DNA of 64,000 nucleotides, from assembly GCF_041075285.1 (NCBI RefSeq), contig NZ_CP163512.1, forward strand, positions 2,666,001-2,730,000, written 5' to 3'. The notes beneath the pieces are model-generated. The model was not told the DNA's origin and made no database searches. It was given only the letters and a program-made list of their open reading frames with translations. Source of the stretch: Providencia rettgeri (GTDB lineage Bacteria; Pseudomonadota; Gammaproteobacteria; Enterobacterales; Enterobacteriaceae). Positions within the stretch are counted from its first letter, which is position 1. Each line of letters opens with the position of its first letter. Shown one piece after another: positions 40,598-51,406 of this stretch. Position numbers and translations under genes: made by a program.

Positions 40598-41370
40598 TTC
40601 ATTGCCATAAATTGATGTTCTGGCAATGCATTCCATAAGGATTGCAGCCATGTTCCCCCGCCACCTTGCTTTAAAGTTTGGCTACTCAATACCTCTTCTA
40701 GCGCACCATTACGCAGTAACGCGATGCGGTCAGCAAAGCGTACCGCCATCGATAAATCGTGAGTAACCCATAAAATTCCGCGTCCATCACGGCAAAGGGA
40801 TTTCATATTCTCAAGCAATTGCAACGCATGTTCATCATCCAACCAAGACGAAATTTCATCCGCTAGGATATATTCTGCTCGTGATAACGTGGCACTGCTG
40901 GCTAATACCCGCTTTGCCATGCCGCCTGACAGTTGGCTAGGATAGCGACTCACCAAACTTTCTTGCAAATTATATTGTTGAAGATGGCGCGCCACATCAT
41001 GCATTTTAATGTGCTGACCACTCAGTACTGCCGCCCGCTCAAGCTGAGGGCCTATTTGAATTAAGGGATTTAGCGCACTAACGCCTTGAGGGATATAGCA
41101 TAAAGCGTTACCACGGTGCTGTGGTTTGTTTTTCTCCGTCAGCGCATTACCATTTAGCCGGATGTCCCCTTGGCAACGCATATTATCCGGTAGCAAGCCA
41201 AGAACACTTTGTAATAACAAGCTTTTTCCTTCTCCGCTTCCTCCCACCAGCGCCACCATTTCCCCCGGCTGAACATCAAGGGTAATATCTTGCAGTAACG
41301 GTGACCATTGTTTGCGACCTAACCAACGAAATTTCGCTACATCAATCGTGAGGTTCTCTAAACTCAACAT
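40594..41370 (-). CDS. ABC importer ATP-binding protein (NikD-like)
   Basis: The 258-residue ATPase has Walker A GGSGEGKSLL, signature LSGGMAKRVL, and Walker B EYILADEISSWLD, followed by the switch histidine in VTHDLS. It pairs with the NikE-like protein to power the transporter. The ATG at 41370 follows AAGGGGGC and overlaps the end of the upstream permease gene by seven bases; the upstream alternative at 41388 is less likely. Operon order and lengths equal those of nikABCDE and of the yntABCDE nickel system described beside Yersinia urease. Confidence 0.85.
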   Translation of the reverse strand: MLSLENLTIDVAKFRWLGRKQWSPLLQDITLDVQPGEMVALVGGSGEGKSLLLQSVLGLLPDNMRCQGDIRLNGNALTEKNKPQHRGNALCYIPQGVSALNPLIQIGPQLERAAVLSGQHIKMHDVARHLQQYNLQESLVSRYPSQLSGGMAKRVLASSATLSRAEYILADEISSWLDDEHALQLLENMKSLCRDGRGILWVTHDLSMAVRFADRIALLRNGALEEVLSSQTLKQGGGGTWLQSLWNALPEHQFMAMK

Positions 41371-42176
41371 GTTGCCCCCTTCAGCCACAGTTGAGCGGCG
41401 GCTTTTGCAAACTGGTCAAATAATAATACCAACCCCATCAGGGCAACACCGGGGAAAACCACTAACCACCATGCCCCAGTACTGAGATAGCGTAATGCAT
41501 CAGACAATAAAATGCCTAAAGATGGTTCATGTGGCGATAAGCCAAATCCGAGAAAACTCAGTGCCGCACTATGGAGTACCGCATGCGGAAACATCAATAA
41601 AGTGCCTACCATCCACTGCGGTAGGATCATCGGTAAATAATGGTAACGCCAGCGGTAAATTGCACTATTGCCAATTCGTTGGGACAACATAATGTAATCT
41701 GCTTGCTTCAATCTCAGTAGCTCGGCACGCAAAATAAGGGTCAGTTTAGGCCAATGGGTAAGGGCGACGGCCCAGATCACCCCCATTTTTCCACCGCCTA
41801 ACGTAAAGCAAATCAATACCAGCAGCAAAAGATGCGGCAATGCCAATAGCGCATCGATCACACCGCGCACAGCGTAATCCATTACTTTACTCACGGAAGA
41901 TAACCCCGCCATCACCAAGGCAATAAAGCCACTGGATATCGCAGCAATCAAGCCAATTTGTAAGCTGGTCGCCACCCCCTGAAACGTTCTGTCGAAAAGG
42001 TCACGGCCTAAATTATCTGTGCCAAATAAGTGTGCCCAAGAGGGGGCAAGCCGCCTATCTAACAGGTTCATCTCAATATCCATTGATGACAACCACACGG
42101 CATAACCCGCTAAAATAACCAATAAGGTGAGCGAGATGATTAATTTAATTAAGGCGCGATTCGGGTTGTAAGTCAT
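41364..42176 (-). CDS. ABC importer permease (NikC/DppC-like)
   Basis: The 270-residue inner-membrane protein has about five or six membrane helices. The N-terminal part carries HLFGTDNLGRDLFDRTFQG, the conserved motif before the DppC-type core, and the cytoplasmic EAA-type loop RAELLRLKQADYIMLSQRIG docks the ATPase. It overlaps both neighbours by a few bases, showing translational coupling. Together with the NikB-like protein it forms the pore for nickel or a metal chelate. Confidence 0.86.
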   Translation of the reverse strand: MTYNPNRALIKLIISLTLLVILAGYAVWLSSMDIEMNLLDRRLAPSWAHLFGTDNLGRDLFDRTFQGVATSLQIGLIAAISSGFIALVMAGLSSVSKVMDYAVRGVIDALLALPHLLLLVLICFTLGGGKMGVIWAVALTHWPKLTLILRAELLRLKQADYIMLSQRIGNSAIYRWRYHYLPMILPQWMVGTLLMFPHAVLHSAALSFLGFGLSPHEPSLGILLSDALRYLSTGAWWLVVFPGVALMGLVLLFDQFAKAAAQLWLKGATC

Positions 42177-43141
42177 GCGTCTCTCATCACTCCCTTGTTC
42201 ACCTTTTTCAGTAAGGTATCAGCGATAGTGTTACTGAAAAAAATCAAGGTGGCACACAGCATCACAATGCCCATCAACAATGGTATATCTCCCCGCAACC
42301 CTGCATCAATCGTCGCTTGCCCCAGCCCTGGATACGCAAACACTTTTTCCGCAAGTAGCGCCCCACTAAGCAACTCCCCGACAGACGCAAATTGCAAACA
42401 AATGGCCGGGGTAATGGCATGTTTAAGCACATGAAAACCTATCATCGACCAACCTTTATCCCCCTGCGCTTGGGCGTAATGAATAAATTCGCTATTCATG
42501 ACTTCCATCACTTTTGCACGAGTGTGCAGGGCAATATTCCCCACCCCCAGCATTCCTAATGCGATCACTGGTAATATAAGATGGTGGAGTTTTTGGGACA
42601 ATGTGGCTGTATCTTCATCTAAACCAATCGGCCATGCGCAGCAAATCGGCGCCCATTGCAATGATACAGCAAATAATGAAAGCAGCAGTAATCCAACCCA
42701 GAAAACCGGGATAGATGCTAAAAGATAACTGAGGGTTGAAATAAGTTTATCTGGCCAGCGGTTGAGATAACGCCCCGCCACTAAGCCTAGCGCAAAACCC
42801 ACTATCCCCGAAAAAAGCCAAGAACAGATAAGCAGCGCTAACGAGGGAACAAGACGATCCGCTATCACTTGTACAACAGGGGTGTTGTACAACATGGAAT
42901 AGCCCATATCCCCTTGTAATATTTGTGAAAACCAGCGCCAAAATTGCACCCATAGAGGCTGGTCAAGCCCCCACCGAGCCGCAATCAATGCATACTGTTC
43001 AGGGGGGACATGCAATAAATCATTACCAATATAGGCTTTTATTGGGTCGATGGGTGAGTAGCTTAACAGGATAAAGATCCCCGCTGCCGTCACGGTCAAC
43101 AAACAGATAAAACGCAATAAAAGCCCGAGTGCGGTTCGCAT
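42173..43141 (-). CDS. ABC importer permease (NikB/DppB-like)
   Basis: The 322-residue protein has about six membrane helices, the N-terminal SPIDPIKAYIGNDL and LDQPLWVQFWRWFSQILQGD characteristic of DppB-type permeases, and the EAA loop HTRAKVMEVMNSEFIHYAQA. The start is the ATG at 43141, which overlaps the stop of the binding-protein gene (TAATG). Partner of the NikC-like permease. Confidence 0.87.
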   Translation of the reverse strand: MRTALGLLLRFICLLTVTAAGIFILLSYSPIDPIKAYIGNDLLHVPPEQYALIAARWGLDQPLWVQFWRWFSQILQGDMGYSMLYNTPVVQVIADRLVPSLALLICSWLFSGIVGFALGLVAGRYLNRWPDKLISTLSYLLASIPVFWVGLLLLSLFAVSLQWAPICCAWPIGLDEDTATLSQKLHHLILPVIALGMLGVGNIALHTRAKVMEVMNSEFIHYAQAQGDKGWSMIGFHVLKHAITPAICLQFASVGELLSGALLAEKVFAYPGLGQATIDAGLRGDIPLLMGIVMLCATLIFFSNTIADTLLKKVNKGVMRDA

Positions 43142-44718
43142 TACTGGCAGGTCCATGCCCATTCATCAACATTATTTAATACTGACCAAGAGCCGTGAAT
43201 TTCTGGCGCGCTGGTGCCTAAATCCACACAGTTATTCAATAAATAAATATGCTGCAAATTCATTAACCAAGCCCAAGCTGCATCCCCTTTAATGCCTACC
43301 CCTGTTGTGCCATTCCAATCCACTTTTTGCCATAATGGGATAGCTGCATCTTGGTCTGGTTGGCGTAATGCTTCCTCAATTAATTCATCTACCGCCGCAT
43401 TCTGATAATAACCAGGGTTATAGAAACCCACTCCTGCGGCTTTGCTACTGTAATTATGGACAATTTCCATTGGGTCTAAGCTGCCCCAGCCAAACAAAGT
43501 AGGATTGGCATGCATATGGCGCTCAACAGTTTCCCAACTGCCTGACTTTAAATCCATTTCAATACCAATAGGTTTTAAGCTTGAGCGTATAGCTTGGGCT
43601 AAATCACGGCGCGTGGTATCGCCACTGGCATACCATAGCGTCAATTTTGCCACTTTACCGTCTTTTTCACGCAAGCCATCTTTATTCAGTTTCCAGCCGG
43701 CCTCTTCTAAAATAGCTTTCGCTTTTTCAATATCGCCATCTTTAAAGGCTGAATCAGGGTTATTCCACGGTAACCCAGCTACGCCGGTATAAGCGGGGAC
43801 AGCAAAACCTTCAAGCACAGATGCCGCTAATAATTTACGGTCAAAAGCGTAGTTAATTGCCTTACGTACCGCAATATCAGAGGTAATATCATTCCCCACA
43901 GGGTTACCCTGCGCATCTTTTCCTCCCGCAGGTGGGATAGGGAAAGAGATACCGCGATTTTCTACGCTATAACGCTCCACTAATTTCATATTGTTGACAT
44001 TATTAGCATTGGCAGCCACGGCTGCCGGAATACGGACAATTTCCAATTGGTTACTTTGCGCCGCAGCAAATGCTGCATCTTCATCAAGGAAGACGAAAAC
44101 CATTTTATTGAAGTCATTTTTCGGTCCGGCATAGTATGGGTTTTGCTCAACAATTAATTGTTGCCCCGGCTGAAAAGCCACTAAGCGATATGGTCCCGCG
44201 CCAATGGGGTTATGTGCATAGGTTTTTGCATCGTATTTATCCGCACAAACAATCCCTAAAGAGCCCAACACATTAATAAAGGTACTTTGCGGGGAAGATA
44301 AGGTCATTTTGACGGTTAATGGGTCGATTTCCTCTGCTTTTGCAAAGTTCCCCATATCCACTTTTCCCCCGCTTGCAGCGGCATTATTGTAGGTAAACAC
44401 CACATCTTTTGCGGTTAACGGTGAACCATCTGAAAATTTTAAGCCTTTTTTTAGTGTTAATGTCCACTCCTTCCCATCGGCATTATGTTGGTAGTTTTCC
44501 AGCATGTAGCTGTGCCATGAAAGGTCGGCTTTTTGTTTGAGTAATGGGCTGTGTAACAGAAGATAACTGCCATGGCTCCACCCGAGCATCGGGTCAAAAC
44601 CTTCGGTAGGTTCGGCACCAATGGCTAGACGTAATGTTTGTGAGTGAGCCGGTTCTGCGGCTTGTGATGATAATGTCAGTCCCATTAAACACATGGCCGC
44701 GATCATTTTTTTAATCAT
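43141..44718 (-). CDS. ABC importer substrate-binding protein (NikA/YntA-like, SBP family 5)
   Basis: The 525-residue periplasmic protein has a signal peptide ending SSQAA (residue 21) and the SBP_bac_5 fold: LRLAIGAEPTEGFDPMLGWS, KFSDGSPLTAKDVVFTYNNA, NPIGAGPYRLVAF, and AVRKAINYAFDRKLL. The two terminal-half cysteines and a histidine-poor site leave the ligand open; nickel or a nickel chelate is inferred from the adjoining ureR and urease genes and from the family (NikA, YntA, CntA). A peptide substrate is the main alternative. Start ATG at 44718 with AGGGATG upstream. First gene of the operon. Confidence 0.85.
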   Translation of the reverse strand: MIKKMIAAMCLMGLTLSSQAAEPAHSQTLRLAIGAEPTEGFDPMLGWSHGSYLLLHSPLLKQKADLSWHSYMLENYQHNADGKEWTLTLKKGLKFSDGSPLTAKDVVFTYNNAAASGGKVDMGNFAKAEEIDPLTVKMTLSSPQSTFINVLGSLGIVCADKYDAKTYAHNPIGAGPYRLVAFQPGQQLIVEQNPYYAGPKNDFNKMVFVFLDEDAAFAAAQSNQLEIVRIPAAVAANANNVNNMKLVERYSVENRGISFPIPPAGGKDAQGNPVGNDITSDIAVRKAINYAFDRKLLAASVLEGFAVPAYTGVAGLPWNNPDSAFKDGDIEKAKAILEEAGWKLNKDGLREKDGKVAKLTLWYASGDTTRRDLAQAIRSSLKPIGIEMDLKSGSWETVERHMHANPTLFGWGSLDPMEIVHNYSSKAAGVGFYNPGYYQNAAVDELIEEALRQPDQDAAIPLWQKVDWNGTTGVGIKGDAAWAWLMNLQHIYLLNNCVDLGTSAPEIHGSWSVLNNVDEWAWTCQ

Positions 44719-44966
44719 ACATCCCTCGATAGTGTGGTTTTATTTTTATCACTGAATAAAAATGAAACATCATCAGGCAGTTAATAGTTTTGATGACGAT
44801 TAATTGCCGCTATTGGTGAGATATTCACTGTGCGTAGAGTAGCAAGGTTTAGTTATATTAAATTTTAAACTACTCTTTCTAGGTGCTATATCAATAGAAC
44901 TTCAAATTTAATGAATAATTGGTAAAAACTCAGCCTCTCTTTGATTTGTCTTAATAAATCAAAAAG

Positions 44967-45860
44967 TCAATTCTGCTCTTTCGCTTTTTTATCAAATTCA
45001 GTGGGCATTGCATTTGAGGATAAATCGGTAATAAAAGACGGGTCATTAGAGCGTCTTGATTGCAGCCGAAATTGCGATGGCGTCATGGCGTATTTTTTCT
45101 TAAATACATCGCAGAAATAGGCATTACTACCAAACCCACAACGGTGGCTAATTTGAAACACAGAATAATTTGAAAACGTTAAATAATTCAGTGCCATGCC
45201 CATTCTCACATCCAATAATAATTGGCGGAACGATACCCCTTCTCGGCTAAGGTGCCTACGCAAAGTGGATGGCGTAGTAAATAATGCCTTCGCCACATCC
45301 TCTAAATGCCATTTTTTCTGGGGTTCTTGGGTAATTAAATGGGTAATGGCTTGGTTTTTCGGCTCATCATAGTTAAAACGAAAAATATTGAGAATATCCA
45401 CGCCCGCTTGGTATATCGCCATTAAAATAAAGTACAGGCTTTGCTTCATTAACAATGCTTCTTGGGACTGGCTTTGTTTTTTTAATGGCAAGCATTGTTG
45501 AAGTAAACTGAAATTATCGCTAACTGTTTCAGGGGTTATCACATGAAACGCGGGAATATGACTTGTCAGTGGCGCCCCTGACTTCATCAGTGTTTTTAAT
45601 AATAAGAAAACGGATTCTAATTCGGGATCCGTAATCGATAATGTATGCAACTCAATCGATTGATTATGTGCGCATTCAATATTGCATGAAATTTGGCTGT
45701 ATTTTGGCATAATTAATGTCAAACCAGACTGAATATCAATGGATTGGCCATTAATCACTATATTCCCTTTCGCCCCTTGTAGCATGGCTATCATTGCGCT
45801 TTCAATGTAAAACGCTTTTAACACCATTTGGCTTGATGAAAGAAAATATTTATATTCCAT
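44967..45860 (-). CDS. ureR: AraC-family urease regulator (UreR-like)
   Basis: UreR activates urease transcription when urea is present and also controls its own gene. The 297-residue protein has an N-terminal ligand-sensing cupin-like half and a C-terminal pair of helix-turn-helices (about 180-275: [58 protein letters not shown]). It is divergent from ureD with 439 bp between, just as described for ureR of Proteus and Providencia. The nickel-importer operon follows in the same direction after a 248-bp gap. The assignment is from context and family; the MEYK start is consistent with the known protein. Confidence 0.85.
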   Translation of the reverse strand: MEYKYFLSSSQMVLKAFYIESAMIAMLQGAKGNIVINGQSIDIQSGLTLIMPKYSQISCNIECAHNQSIELHTLSITDPELESVFLLLKTLMKSGAPLTSHIPAFHVITPETVSDNFSLLQQCLPLKKQSQSQEALLMKQSLYFILMAIYQAGVDILNIFRFNYDEPKNQAITHLITQEPQKKWHLEDVAKALFTTPSTLRRHLSREGVSFRQLLLDVRMGMALNYLTFSNYSVFQISHRCGFGSNAYFCDVFKKKYAMTPSQFRLQSRRSNDPSFITDLSSNAMPTEFDKKAKEQN

Positions 45861-46299
45861 AATCTCAATAAACTTTGGTCAAAGTCAGAAATCATCCGCT
45901 AGAAAAAGCGGGCTGATAGGCAAACAGAAATACAGCTATTCAGATAAATAGCAACTAATCATGCCAGTTGATAGCTTCTGCAAGCTCGCTTGAATGCGGC
46001 TCAGAATATAGTCCTGTTAAGCTAAAATCGCAATATAGAGATCCGTTCATTTTTTACTGTTATTTTATGCATTGTGCGTTTTTCTAAATAAAATGCTATT
46101 TAATTGAAAGGTAATTTTCGATACAAGGTGTAAAATCGCGCGGCAGAAGAATACAAAGCTAAACCCGTTATCGTAGATAATTATTTTTTTGTGTTCATTC
46201 ACACCCTACCCTACTTGCATAGCTTATACTGGCTAAAACCTAAACCGTTTGGTAAAGGATTAGCGCGTATTATTCATTGCCTGATTTGCAGGAGAAAGT
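45861..46299. promoter_or_regulatory. ureR-ureD divergent regulatory region
   Basis: This 439-bp gene-free stretch holds both divergent promoters. TGCTATTTAATTG at about 46092-46104 and TTATTTTATGCATTG at about 46059-46073 resemble the ATTG-ended UreR sites recalled from the literature. It is AT-rich, which in related species makes it a target of H-NS silencing. The ureD ribosome site is GCAGGAGAAAG. Confidence 0.5.
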
Positions 46300-47136
46300 A
46301 TGTCTGAGTTTTCAGGATCAGGTTGGTTAGCTGAAATCTTTTTACGCTATGAACTCAAACGGGGTGTCACGCGCCTAACCGATAAGCACCATATCGGTCC
46401 TTTAATGGTGCAAAGGCCATTTTACCCTGAGCAAGGAGTTGCTCACACCTATTTACTTCACCCCCCAGGTGGTGTGGTGGGTGGAGATAAGCTACTGATT
46501 AATATTGACGTGCAGCCAAACGCGCATTCACTGATCACCACCCCTGGTGCCAGCAAATTTTATCGAAGTGCAGGCGGCGTCGCACATCAAATACAGAATT
46601 TAACCGTCGCCGCCGATGGTTTTTTAGAATGGCTACCCCAAGAAAATATTTTTTTCCCTGATGCGCAGGTTCGCCTCGAAACTCATATCCGAGTCGCCGC
46701 GTCGTCAAAATTTATCGGTTGGGAAATACAGTGCTTAGGTCGTCCTGTTTTAGGAGAGTGGTTTGACAATGGCGATATACGTGGGCGCTTTAATTTTTAT
46801 ATTGATAATACACTCACGCTCACTGAATCCCTATTTATCGATGGCACACAGAAACAATCAGCCGTCATGGGAGAGTTTCCAATGATGGGATCGATGTATA
46901 TTTACCCGGCTAATGATGAATTAAAAGCGCAAATTCAACAGTATTTCAATACGTTTTTACCCCCAACAGAGAGCCCTATTGAGTATGGGGTAACGGATGT
47001 GGATGGCATTTTAGTATTGCGATTATTAGGGACTCAAACTGAGCCGATGATGGCTTGCTTTGCCCATATTTGGCAAACCACTCGGCAGTATTGGCTAGGT
47101 TATTGCCCTGAACTTCCCCGCATTTGGGCAACATAA
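46300..47136 (+). CDS. ureD: Urease accessory protein UreD
   Basis: UreD binds the UreABC apoenzyme with UreF and UreG and helps route nickel to the active site. The 278-residue protein shows [27 protein letters not shown] spacing ([20 protein letters not shown]), [14 protein letters not shown], and [11 protein letters not shown], all UreD hallmarks. The ATG at 46300 follows CAGGAGAAAG. First gene of ureDABCEFG, the order used in enteric bacteria. Transcribed away from ureR. Confidence 0.96.
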   Translation: MSEFSGSGWLAEIFLRYELKRGVTRLTDKHHIGPLMVQRPFYPEQGVAHTYLLHPPGGVVGGDKLLINIDVQPNAHSLITTPGASKFYRSAGGVAHQIQNLTVAADGFLEWLPQENIFFPDAQVRLETHIRVAASSKFIGWEIQCLGRPVLGEWFDNGDIRGRFNFYIDNTLTLTESLFIDGTQKQSAVMGEFPMMGSMYIYPANDELKAQIQQYFNTFLPPTESPIEYGVTDVDGILVLRLLGTQTEPMMACFAHIWQTTRQYWLGYCPELPRIWAT

Positions 47137-47158
47137 ATTTTTCGTTTTAGGAGCAAAA

Positions 47159-47461
47159 ATGGAACTCACCCCAAGAGAAAAAGACAAGTTATTGCTTTTT
47201 ACCGCAGGCCTTGTTGCTGAAAGGCGCTTAGCTCGTGGATTAAAACTGAATTATCCTGAAGCTGTTGCCCTGATAAGCTGCGCCATTATGGAAGGAGCAC
47301 GCGATGGGAAAACTGTCGCCCAATTAATGAACGAAGGCAGAACGGTGCTCAGTGCAGATCAAGTCATGGAAGGCGTGCCTGAAATGATCAAAGACATTCA
47401 AGTGGAATGCACATTCCCTGATGGTACAAAACTGGTATCCATTCACGACCCAATTGTATAG
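47159..47461 (+). CDS. ureA: Urease gamma subunit
   Basis: UreA is the 100-residue gamma subunit of the (UreABC)3 urease trimer. It starts [20 protein letters not shown] and carries [15 protein letters not shown] and [20 protein letters not shown], as in Klebsiella. It lies 22 bp after ureD with AGGAG before its start. Confidence 0.98.
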   Translation: MELTPREKDKLLLFTAGLVAERRLARGLKLNYPEAVALISCAIMEGARDGKTVAQLMNEGRTVLSADQVMEGVPEMIKDIQVECTFPDGTKLVSIHDPIV

Positions 47462-47469
47462 GTGGCAAT

Positions 47470-47793
47470 ATGATCCCCGGTGAAATTAAAGTCAATCAGG
47501 CGTTAGGTGACATCGAGCTGAACGCGGGTCGTGAAACCAAAACCATTCAAGTGGCGAATCATGGTGATAGACCGATCCAAGTCGGTTCCCATTACCATTT
47601 TTATGAAGTGAATGACTTCCTGAAATTTGAACGCGACGGCACGCTCGGTTTTCGTTTAAACATCCCTGCGGGCATGGCGGTACGTTTTGAACCCGGTCAA
47701 AGCCGCACTGTTGAGTTGGTGGCATTTAGTGGTAAACGGGAAATTTACGGTTTCCATGGCAAAGTCATGGGTAAATTAGAGAGTGAGAAATAA
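47470..47793 (+). CDS. ureB: Urease beta subunit
   Basis: UreB is the small beta subunit (107 residues). Typical family segments [40 protein letters not shown] and [20 protein letters not shown] are present. It starts 8 bp after ureA and ends 2 bp before ureC, so the structural genes are tightly coupled. Unlike the Helicobacter arrangement, UreA and UreB are separate polypeptides. Confidence 0.98.
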   Translation: MIPGEIKVNQALGDIELNAGRETKTIQVANHGDRPIQVGSHYHFYEVNDFLKFERDGTLGFRLNIPAGMAVRFEPGQSRTVELVAFSGKREIYGFHGKVMGKLESEK

Positions 47794-47795
47794 CC

Positions 47796-49499
47796 ATGAA
47801 GACAATCTCACGGCAAGCGTATGCTGATATGTTTGGTCCAACTCAAGGGGATCGCGTACGTTTAGCGGATACAGAACTGTTTTTGGAAATAGAAAAAGAC
47901 TTCACCACTTATGGGGAAGAAGTCAAATTTGGCGGCGGCAAAGTGATTCGCGACGGTATGGGTCAAAGCCAAGTGACCAGCGACCAATGCGTCGATGTGC
48001 TGATCACCAATGCCATTATTTTAGACCATTGGGGGATCGTCAAAGCAGATATTGGCATCAAAAATGGCCGTATCGCGGGGATTGGTAAAGCGGGTAACCC
48101 TGACGTACAACCGAATGTCGATATCGTGATTGGTCCCGGAACGGAAGTGGTCGCGGGTGAAGGAAAAATTGTCACCGCTGGAGGTGTCGATACCCACATC
48201 CACTTTATTTGCCCACAACAAGCCGAAGAAGGGTTAGTTTCTGGGATCACCACCTTTATTGGCGGTGGAACAGGTCCAGTTGCTGGTACTAACGCCACCA
48301 CGGTCACTCCCGGTATTTGGAATATGTACCGCATGTTAGAGGCCGTGGATGAACTGCCCATTAACGTGGGGCTATTTGGTAAAGGGTGTGTTAGCCAGCC
48401 CGAAGCCATTCGTGAACAAATTACCGCAGGGGCGATTGGCCTAAAAATTCACGAAGACTGGGGGGCAACCCCGATGGCGATCCACAACTGCTTGAATGTC
48501 GCCGATGAAATGGACGTGCAAGTAGCCATCCACTCCGACACGCTAAACGAAGGCGGCTTCTACGAAGAAACAGTAAAAGCCATCGCGGGACGTGTGATCC
48601 ACGTGTTCCACACAGAAGGTGCAGGTGGTGGCCATGCCCCTGACGTGATCAAATCCGTTGGGGAGCCCAATATTTTACCGGCCTCGACTAACCCAACAAT
48701 GCCATACACCATCAATACAGTGGACGAACATCTGGATATGTTGATGGTGTGCCATCACCTTGACCCATCAATTCCTGAAGATGTGGCTTTTGCTGAATCG
48801 CGCATTCGTCGTGAGACCATTGCCGCAGAAGATATTCTGCATGACATGGGCGCAATTTCCGTTATGTCCTCAGATTCCCAAGCCATGGGACGCGTGGGCG
48901 AAGTGATTATGCGCACATGGCAATGTGCCCATAAAATGAAATTGCAGCGCGGTACGATGGCTGGTGATACCCCAGACAGTGACAATAACCGCATTAAACG
49001 TTATGTCGCGAAATATACCATCAACCCAGCCTTAGCCCATGGTATTGCTCATGAAGTTGGGTCGATAGAGAAAGGTAAATTAGCGGATATTGTCCTATGG
49101 GATCCGGCCTTTTTTGGTATCAAACCAGCACTTATCATAAAAGGTGGCCTTGTGGCCTATGCGCCAATGGGGGATATCAACGCGGCAATTCCAACACCTC
49201 AGCCTGTACACTACCGCCCTATGTTTGGCGCACTAGGTAAAGCTAAATACCAGACGTCGATGATTTTTATGTCAAAAGCAGGAATCGATGCTGGCGTCCC
49301 CGAAAAGCTTGGCTTACAAAGCTTAATTGGTCGTGTTGAAGGTTGCCGTAATATTAGCAAGGCATCCATGATCCACAATAGCTATGTGCCACATATTGAG
49401 CTCGACCCTCAAACCTATATTGTGAAGGCCGATGGCGTTCCATTGGTATGTGAGCCAGCCACTGAGTTGCCAATGGCACAACGTTACTTTTTATTCTGA
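47796..49499 (+). CDS. ureC: Urease alpha subunit (catalytic)
   Basis: UreC holds the dinuclear nickel site that hydrolyses urea to ammonia and carbamate. At 567 residues it equals the Klebsiella protein and aligns without an obvious gap, which puts His134 and His136 in [11 protein letters not shown], the carbamylated Lys217 in [10 protein letters not shown], His246 in IHSDTLNE, His272 in [13 protein letters not shown], the flap histidine in [16 protein letters not shown] (His320 by alignment) and Asp360 in SSDSQAMGR. All catalytic residues appear intact, so an active urease is expected. Confidence 0.99.
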   Translation: MKTISRQAYADMFGPTQGDRVRLADTELFLEIEKDFTTYGEEVKFGGGKVIRDGMGQSQVTSDQCVDVLITNAIILDHWGIVKADIGIKNGRIAGIGKAGNPDVQPNVDIVIGPGTEVVAGEGKIVTAGGVDTHIHFICPQQAEEGLVSGITTFIGGGTGPVAGTNATTVTPGIWNMYRMLEAVDELPINVGLFGKGCVSQPEAIREQITAGAIGLKIHEDWGATPMAIHNCLNVADEMDVQVAIHSDTLNEGGFYEETVKAIAGRVIHVFHTEGAGGGHAPDVIKSVGEPNILPASTNPTMPYTINTVDEHLDMLMVCHHLDPSIPEDVAFAESRIRRETIAAEDILHDMGAISVMSSDSQAMGRVGEVIMRTWQCAHKMKLQRGTMAGDTPDSDNNRIKRYVAKYTINPALAHGIAHEVGSIEKGKLADIVLWDPAFFGIKPALIIKGGLVAYAPMGDINAAIPTPQPVHYRPMFGALGKAKYQTSMIFMSKAGIDAGVPEKLGLQSLIGRVEGCRNISKASMIHNSYVPHIELDPQTYIVKADGVPLVCEPATELPMAQRYFLF

Positions 49500-49518
49500 C
49501 CCCATTAAGAACCAGAAA

Positions 49519-49995
49519 ATGAAAAAATTTATTAAAGTTGTTTCACCAGAACAGCCGGTAGAAACTGCATTATCTTTGTGCTTAACCATGGATGAGCGCA
49601 CTAAAAGCCGTTTAAAAGTCACCTTAAGTGATGGGCAAGACGCAGGGTTATTTTTACCCCGTGGTACCATTTTAAAAGAAGGGGATCTTTTAGCGACAGA
49701 AGACGGTGAACTGGTCACGGTGATCGCCGCAAAAGAGCAAGTTTCCACCGTTTACAGCGACGATCCTCTATTACTGGCACGGGTTTGCTACCACTTAGGT
49801 AACCGCCATGTGCCTTTGCAAATTGAAGCAGGCTGGTGCCGTTATTTTCACGATCATGTTTTAGATGATATGGCGCGTGGATTAGGCGCAACCGTCTGCG
49901 TGGGTTTGGAAAAATATCAACCTGAACCGGGGGCATACGGCGGATCATCGGGGGGACATCACCATCATCATCACCACGATGATCACCATCACTAA
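49519..49995 (+). CDS. ureE: Urease nickel metallochaperone UreE
   Basis: UreE binds nickel and passes it to UreG for insertion into urease. The 158-residue protein has an N-terminal peptide-binding domain and a metal-binding domain with CYHLGNRHVPLQIEAGWCRY, including the central conserved histidine in GNRH. The C-terminus is a histidine-rich tail with seven His, two Asp and three His, probably a nickel store. The ATG at 49519 follows ureC by 19 bp; an open frame from 49432 lies inside ureC and is not the start. Confidence 0.97.
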   Translation: MKKFIKVVSPEQPVETALSLCLTMDERTKSRLKVTLSDGQDAGLFLPRGTILKEGDLLATEDGELVTVIAAKEQVSTVYSDDPLLLARVCYHLGNRHVPLQIEAGWCRYFHDHVLDDMARGLGATVCVGLEKYQPEPGAYGGSSGGHHHHHHHDDHHH

Positions 49996-50016
49996 TCAGA
50001 TCTTGGGAGTGTATCG

Positions 50017-50682
50017 ATGTTAGCGGATTTGCGTTTATACCAATTAGTCAGCCCATCCTTACCAGTGGGGTCATTTACTTATTCCCAAGGGTTGGAATGG
50101 GCAATAGAAAAAGGCTGGGTGACGACACCCGAAACCCTTGCTAGCTGGCTAACGGCACAAATGACTCACGCAATCGCAACATTGGAACTCCCTGTTCTAC
50201 GCCAAATTCACGCCAATCTTTCACGTTCCGATTGGCAGCAAGTGGCTTATTGGTGTGACTTTATGATTGCCAGCCGTGAAACCAAGGAACTTCGCCAAGA
50301 GGAGCGCCAGCGAGGCATTGCATTTGCCCGCTTACTACCCCAACTGTCAATTGAGCTTGATGCCACGACATTAGCGTGCGTAAAAAAAACACAATTAATG
50401 GCTTTTGCCCTTGCCGCCACTCATTGGGATATTGACCTTGAAAAGCTGTGCACGGCTTACACTTGGGGCTGGCTAGAAAACACCGTGATGTCTGGCGTGA
50501 AACTTATCCCACTGGGTCAAAGTGCGGGGCAGCATATTTTGTTTACCCTTGCCGAATACGTTCCTGAAATTGTGGCGCAATCAGCCACGCGCTCAGTGGA
50601 GGATATCGGTAGTTTTACACCTGCACAAATCATTGCCAGCAGTCGGCATGAAACCCAATACACTCGACTTTTTCGTTCATGA
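50017..50682 (+). CDS. ureF: Urease accessory protein UreF
   Basis: UreF joins UreD and UreG in the urease activation complex and helps ensure correct GTP-dependent nickel delivery. The 221-residue all-helical protein shows [35 protein letters not shown], and [20 protein letters not shown], all family hallmarks. Starts 21 bp after ureE with TTGGGAG upstream. Confidence 0.96.
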   Translation: MLADLRLYQLVSPSLPVGSFTYSQGLEWAIEKGWVTTPETLASWLTAQMTHAIATLELPVLRQIHANLSRSDWQQVAYWCDFMIASRETKELRQEERQRGIAFARLLPQLSIELDATTLACVKKTQLMAFALAATHWDIDLEKLCTAYTWGWLENTVMSGVKLIPLGQSAGQHILFTLAEYVPEIVAQSATRSVEDIGSFTPAQIIASSRHETQYTRLFRS

Positions 50683-50693
50683 GAAAATAGACA

Positions 50694-51311
50694 ATGCAAG
50701 AATATAACCAACCCCTGCGAATTGGTGTCGGTGGCCCTGTTGGTTCAGGAAAAACCGCCCTATTAGAAGTGTTATGTAAAGCGATGCGTGATACCTACCA
50801 AATTGCCGTCGTAACCAATGATATTTACACCCAAGAAGATGCCAAAATCCTCACTCGTGCCGAGGCATTAGACGCCGACCGCATTATCGGGGTTGAAACG
50901 GGCGGCTGCCCACACACAGCTATTCGTGAAGATGCATCCATGAATCTTGCGGCTGTTGAAGAGCTGGCGATGCGCCACAAAAATCTGGATATCGTGTTTG
51001 TGGAAAGTGGCGGCGATAACCTGAGCGCCACATTCAGCCCAGAGCTGGCGGACTTAACCATTTATGTGATTGACGTGGCGGAAGGGGAAAAAATCCCCCG
51101 TAAAGGCGGCCCGGGTATTACCCATTCCGATTTACTGGTGATCAATAAAATCGACCTCGCGCCGTATGTAGGAGCATCACTGGAGGTGATGGAAGCCGAT
51201 ACCGCCAGAATGCGCCCAGTAAAACCCTATGTTTTTACTAACTTAAAGAAACAAGTGGGTTTGGAAACTATTATCGAGTTTATTATCGATAAAGGCATGT
51301 TGAGGCGTTAG
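50694..51311 (+). CDS. ureG: Urease accessory GTPase UreG
   Basis: UreG is a SIMIBI-class GTPase that dimerises around nickel and powers its insertion into urease. The 205-residue protein has the P-loop [13 protein letters not shown], the metal-binding Cys-Pro-His motif in [26 protein letters not shown], and the guanine-specificity motif NKIDLAP. It begins 11 bp after ureF. It closes the ure operon; no further nickel gene follows on this strand. Confidence 0.98.
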   Translation: MQEYNQPLRIGVGGPVGSGKTALLEVLCKAMRDTYQIAVVTNDIYTQEDAKILTRAEALDADRIIGVETGGCPHTAIREDASMNLAAVEELAMRHKNLDIVFVESGGDNLSATFSPELADLTIYVIDVAEGEKIPRKGGPGITHSDLLVINKIDLAPYVGASLEVMEADTARMRPVKPYVFTNLKKQVGLETIIEFIIDKGMLRR

Positions 51312-51325
51312 CCCCCCTCCCTGCC

Positions 51326-51392
51326 GTGTAGGTTTTCAAATAGGTGTGTGCTCTTCCCACAAATAGGATGCCTCCATGATGAAAACCTACAC
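51326..51392. repeat. Inverted repeat between ureG and the T6SS-linked operon (possible bidirectional terminator)
   Basis: GTGTAGGTTTTCA (51326-51338) and TGAAAACCTACAC (51380-51392) are perfectly complementary 13-base arms around 41 bp. It lies between convergent genes. No strong T run follows either arm, so it could be a weak terminator or the trace of a boundary of the inserted T6SS module. Confidence 0.6.
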
Positions 51393-51406
51393 TGCTGCTG
51401 TAAAAA

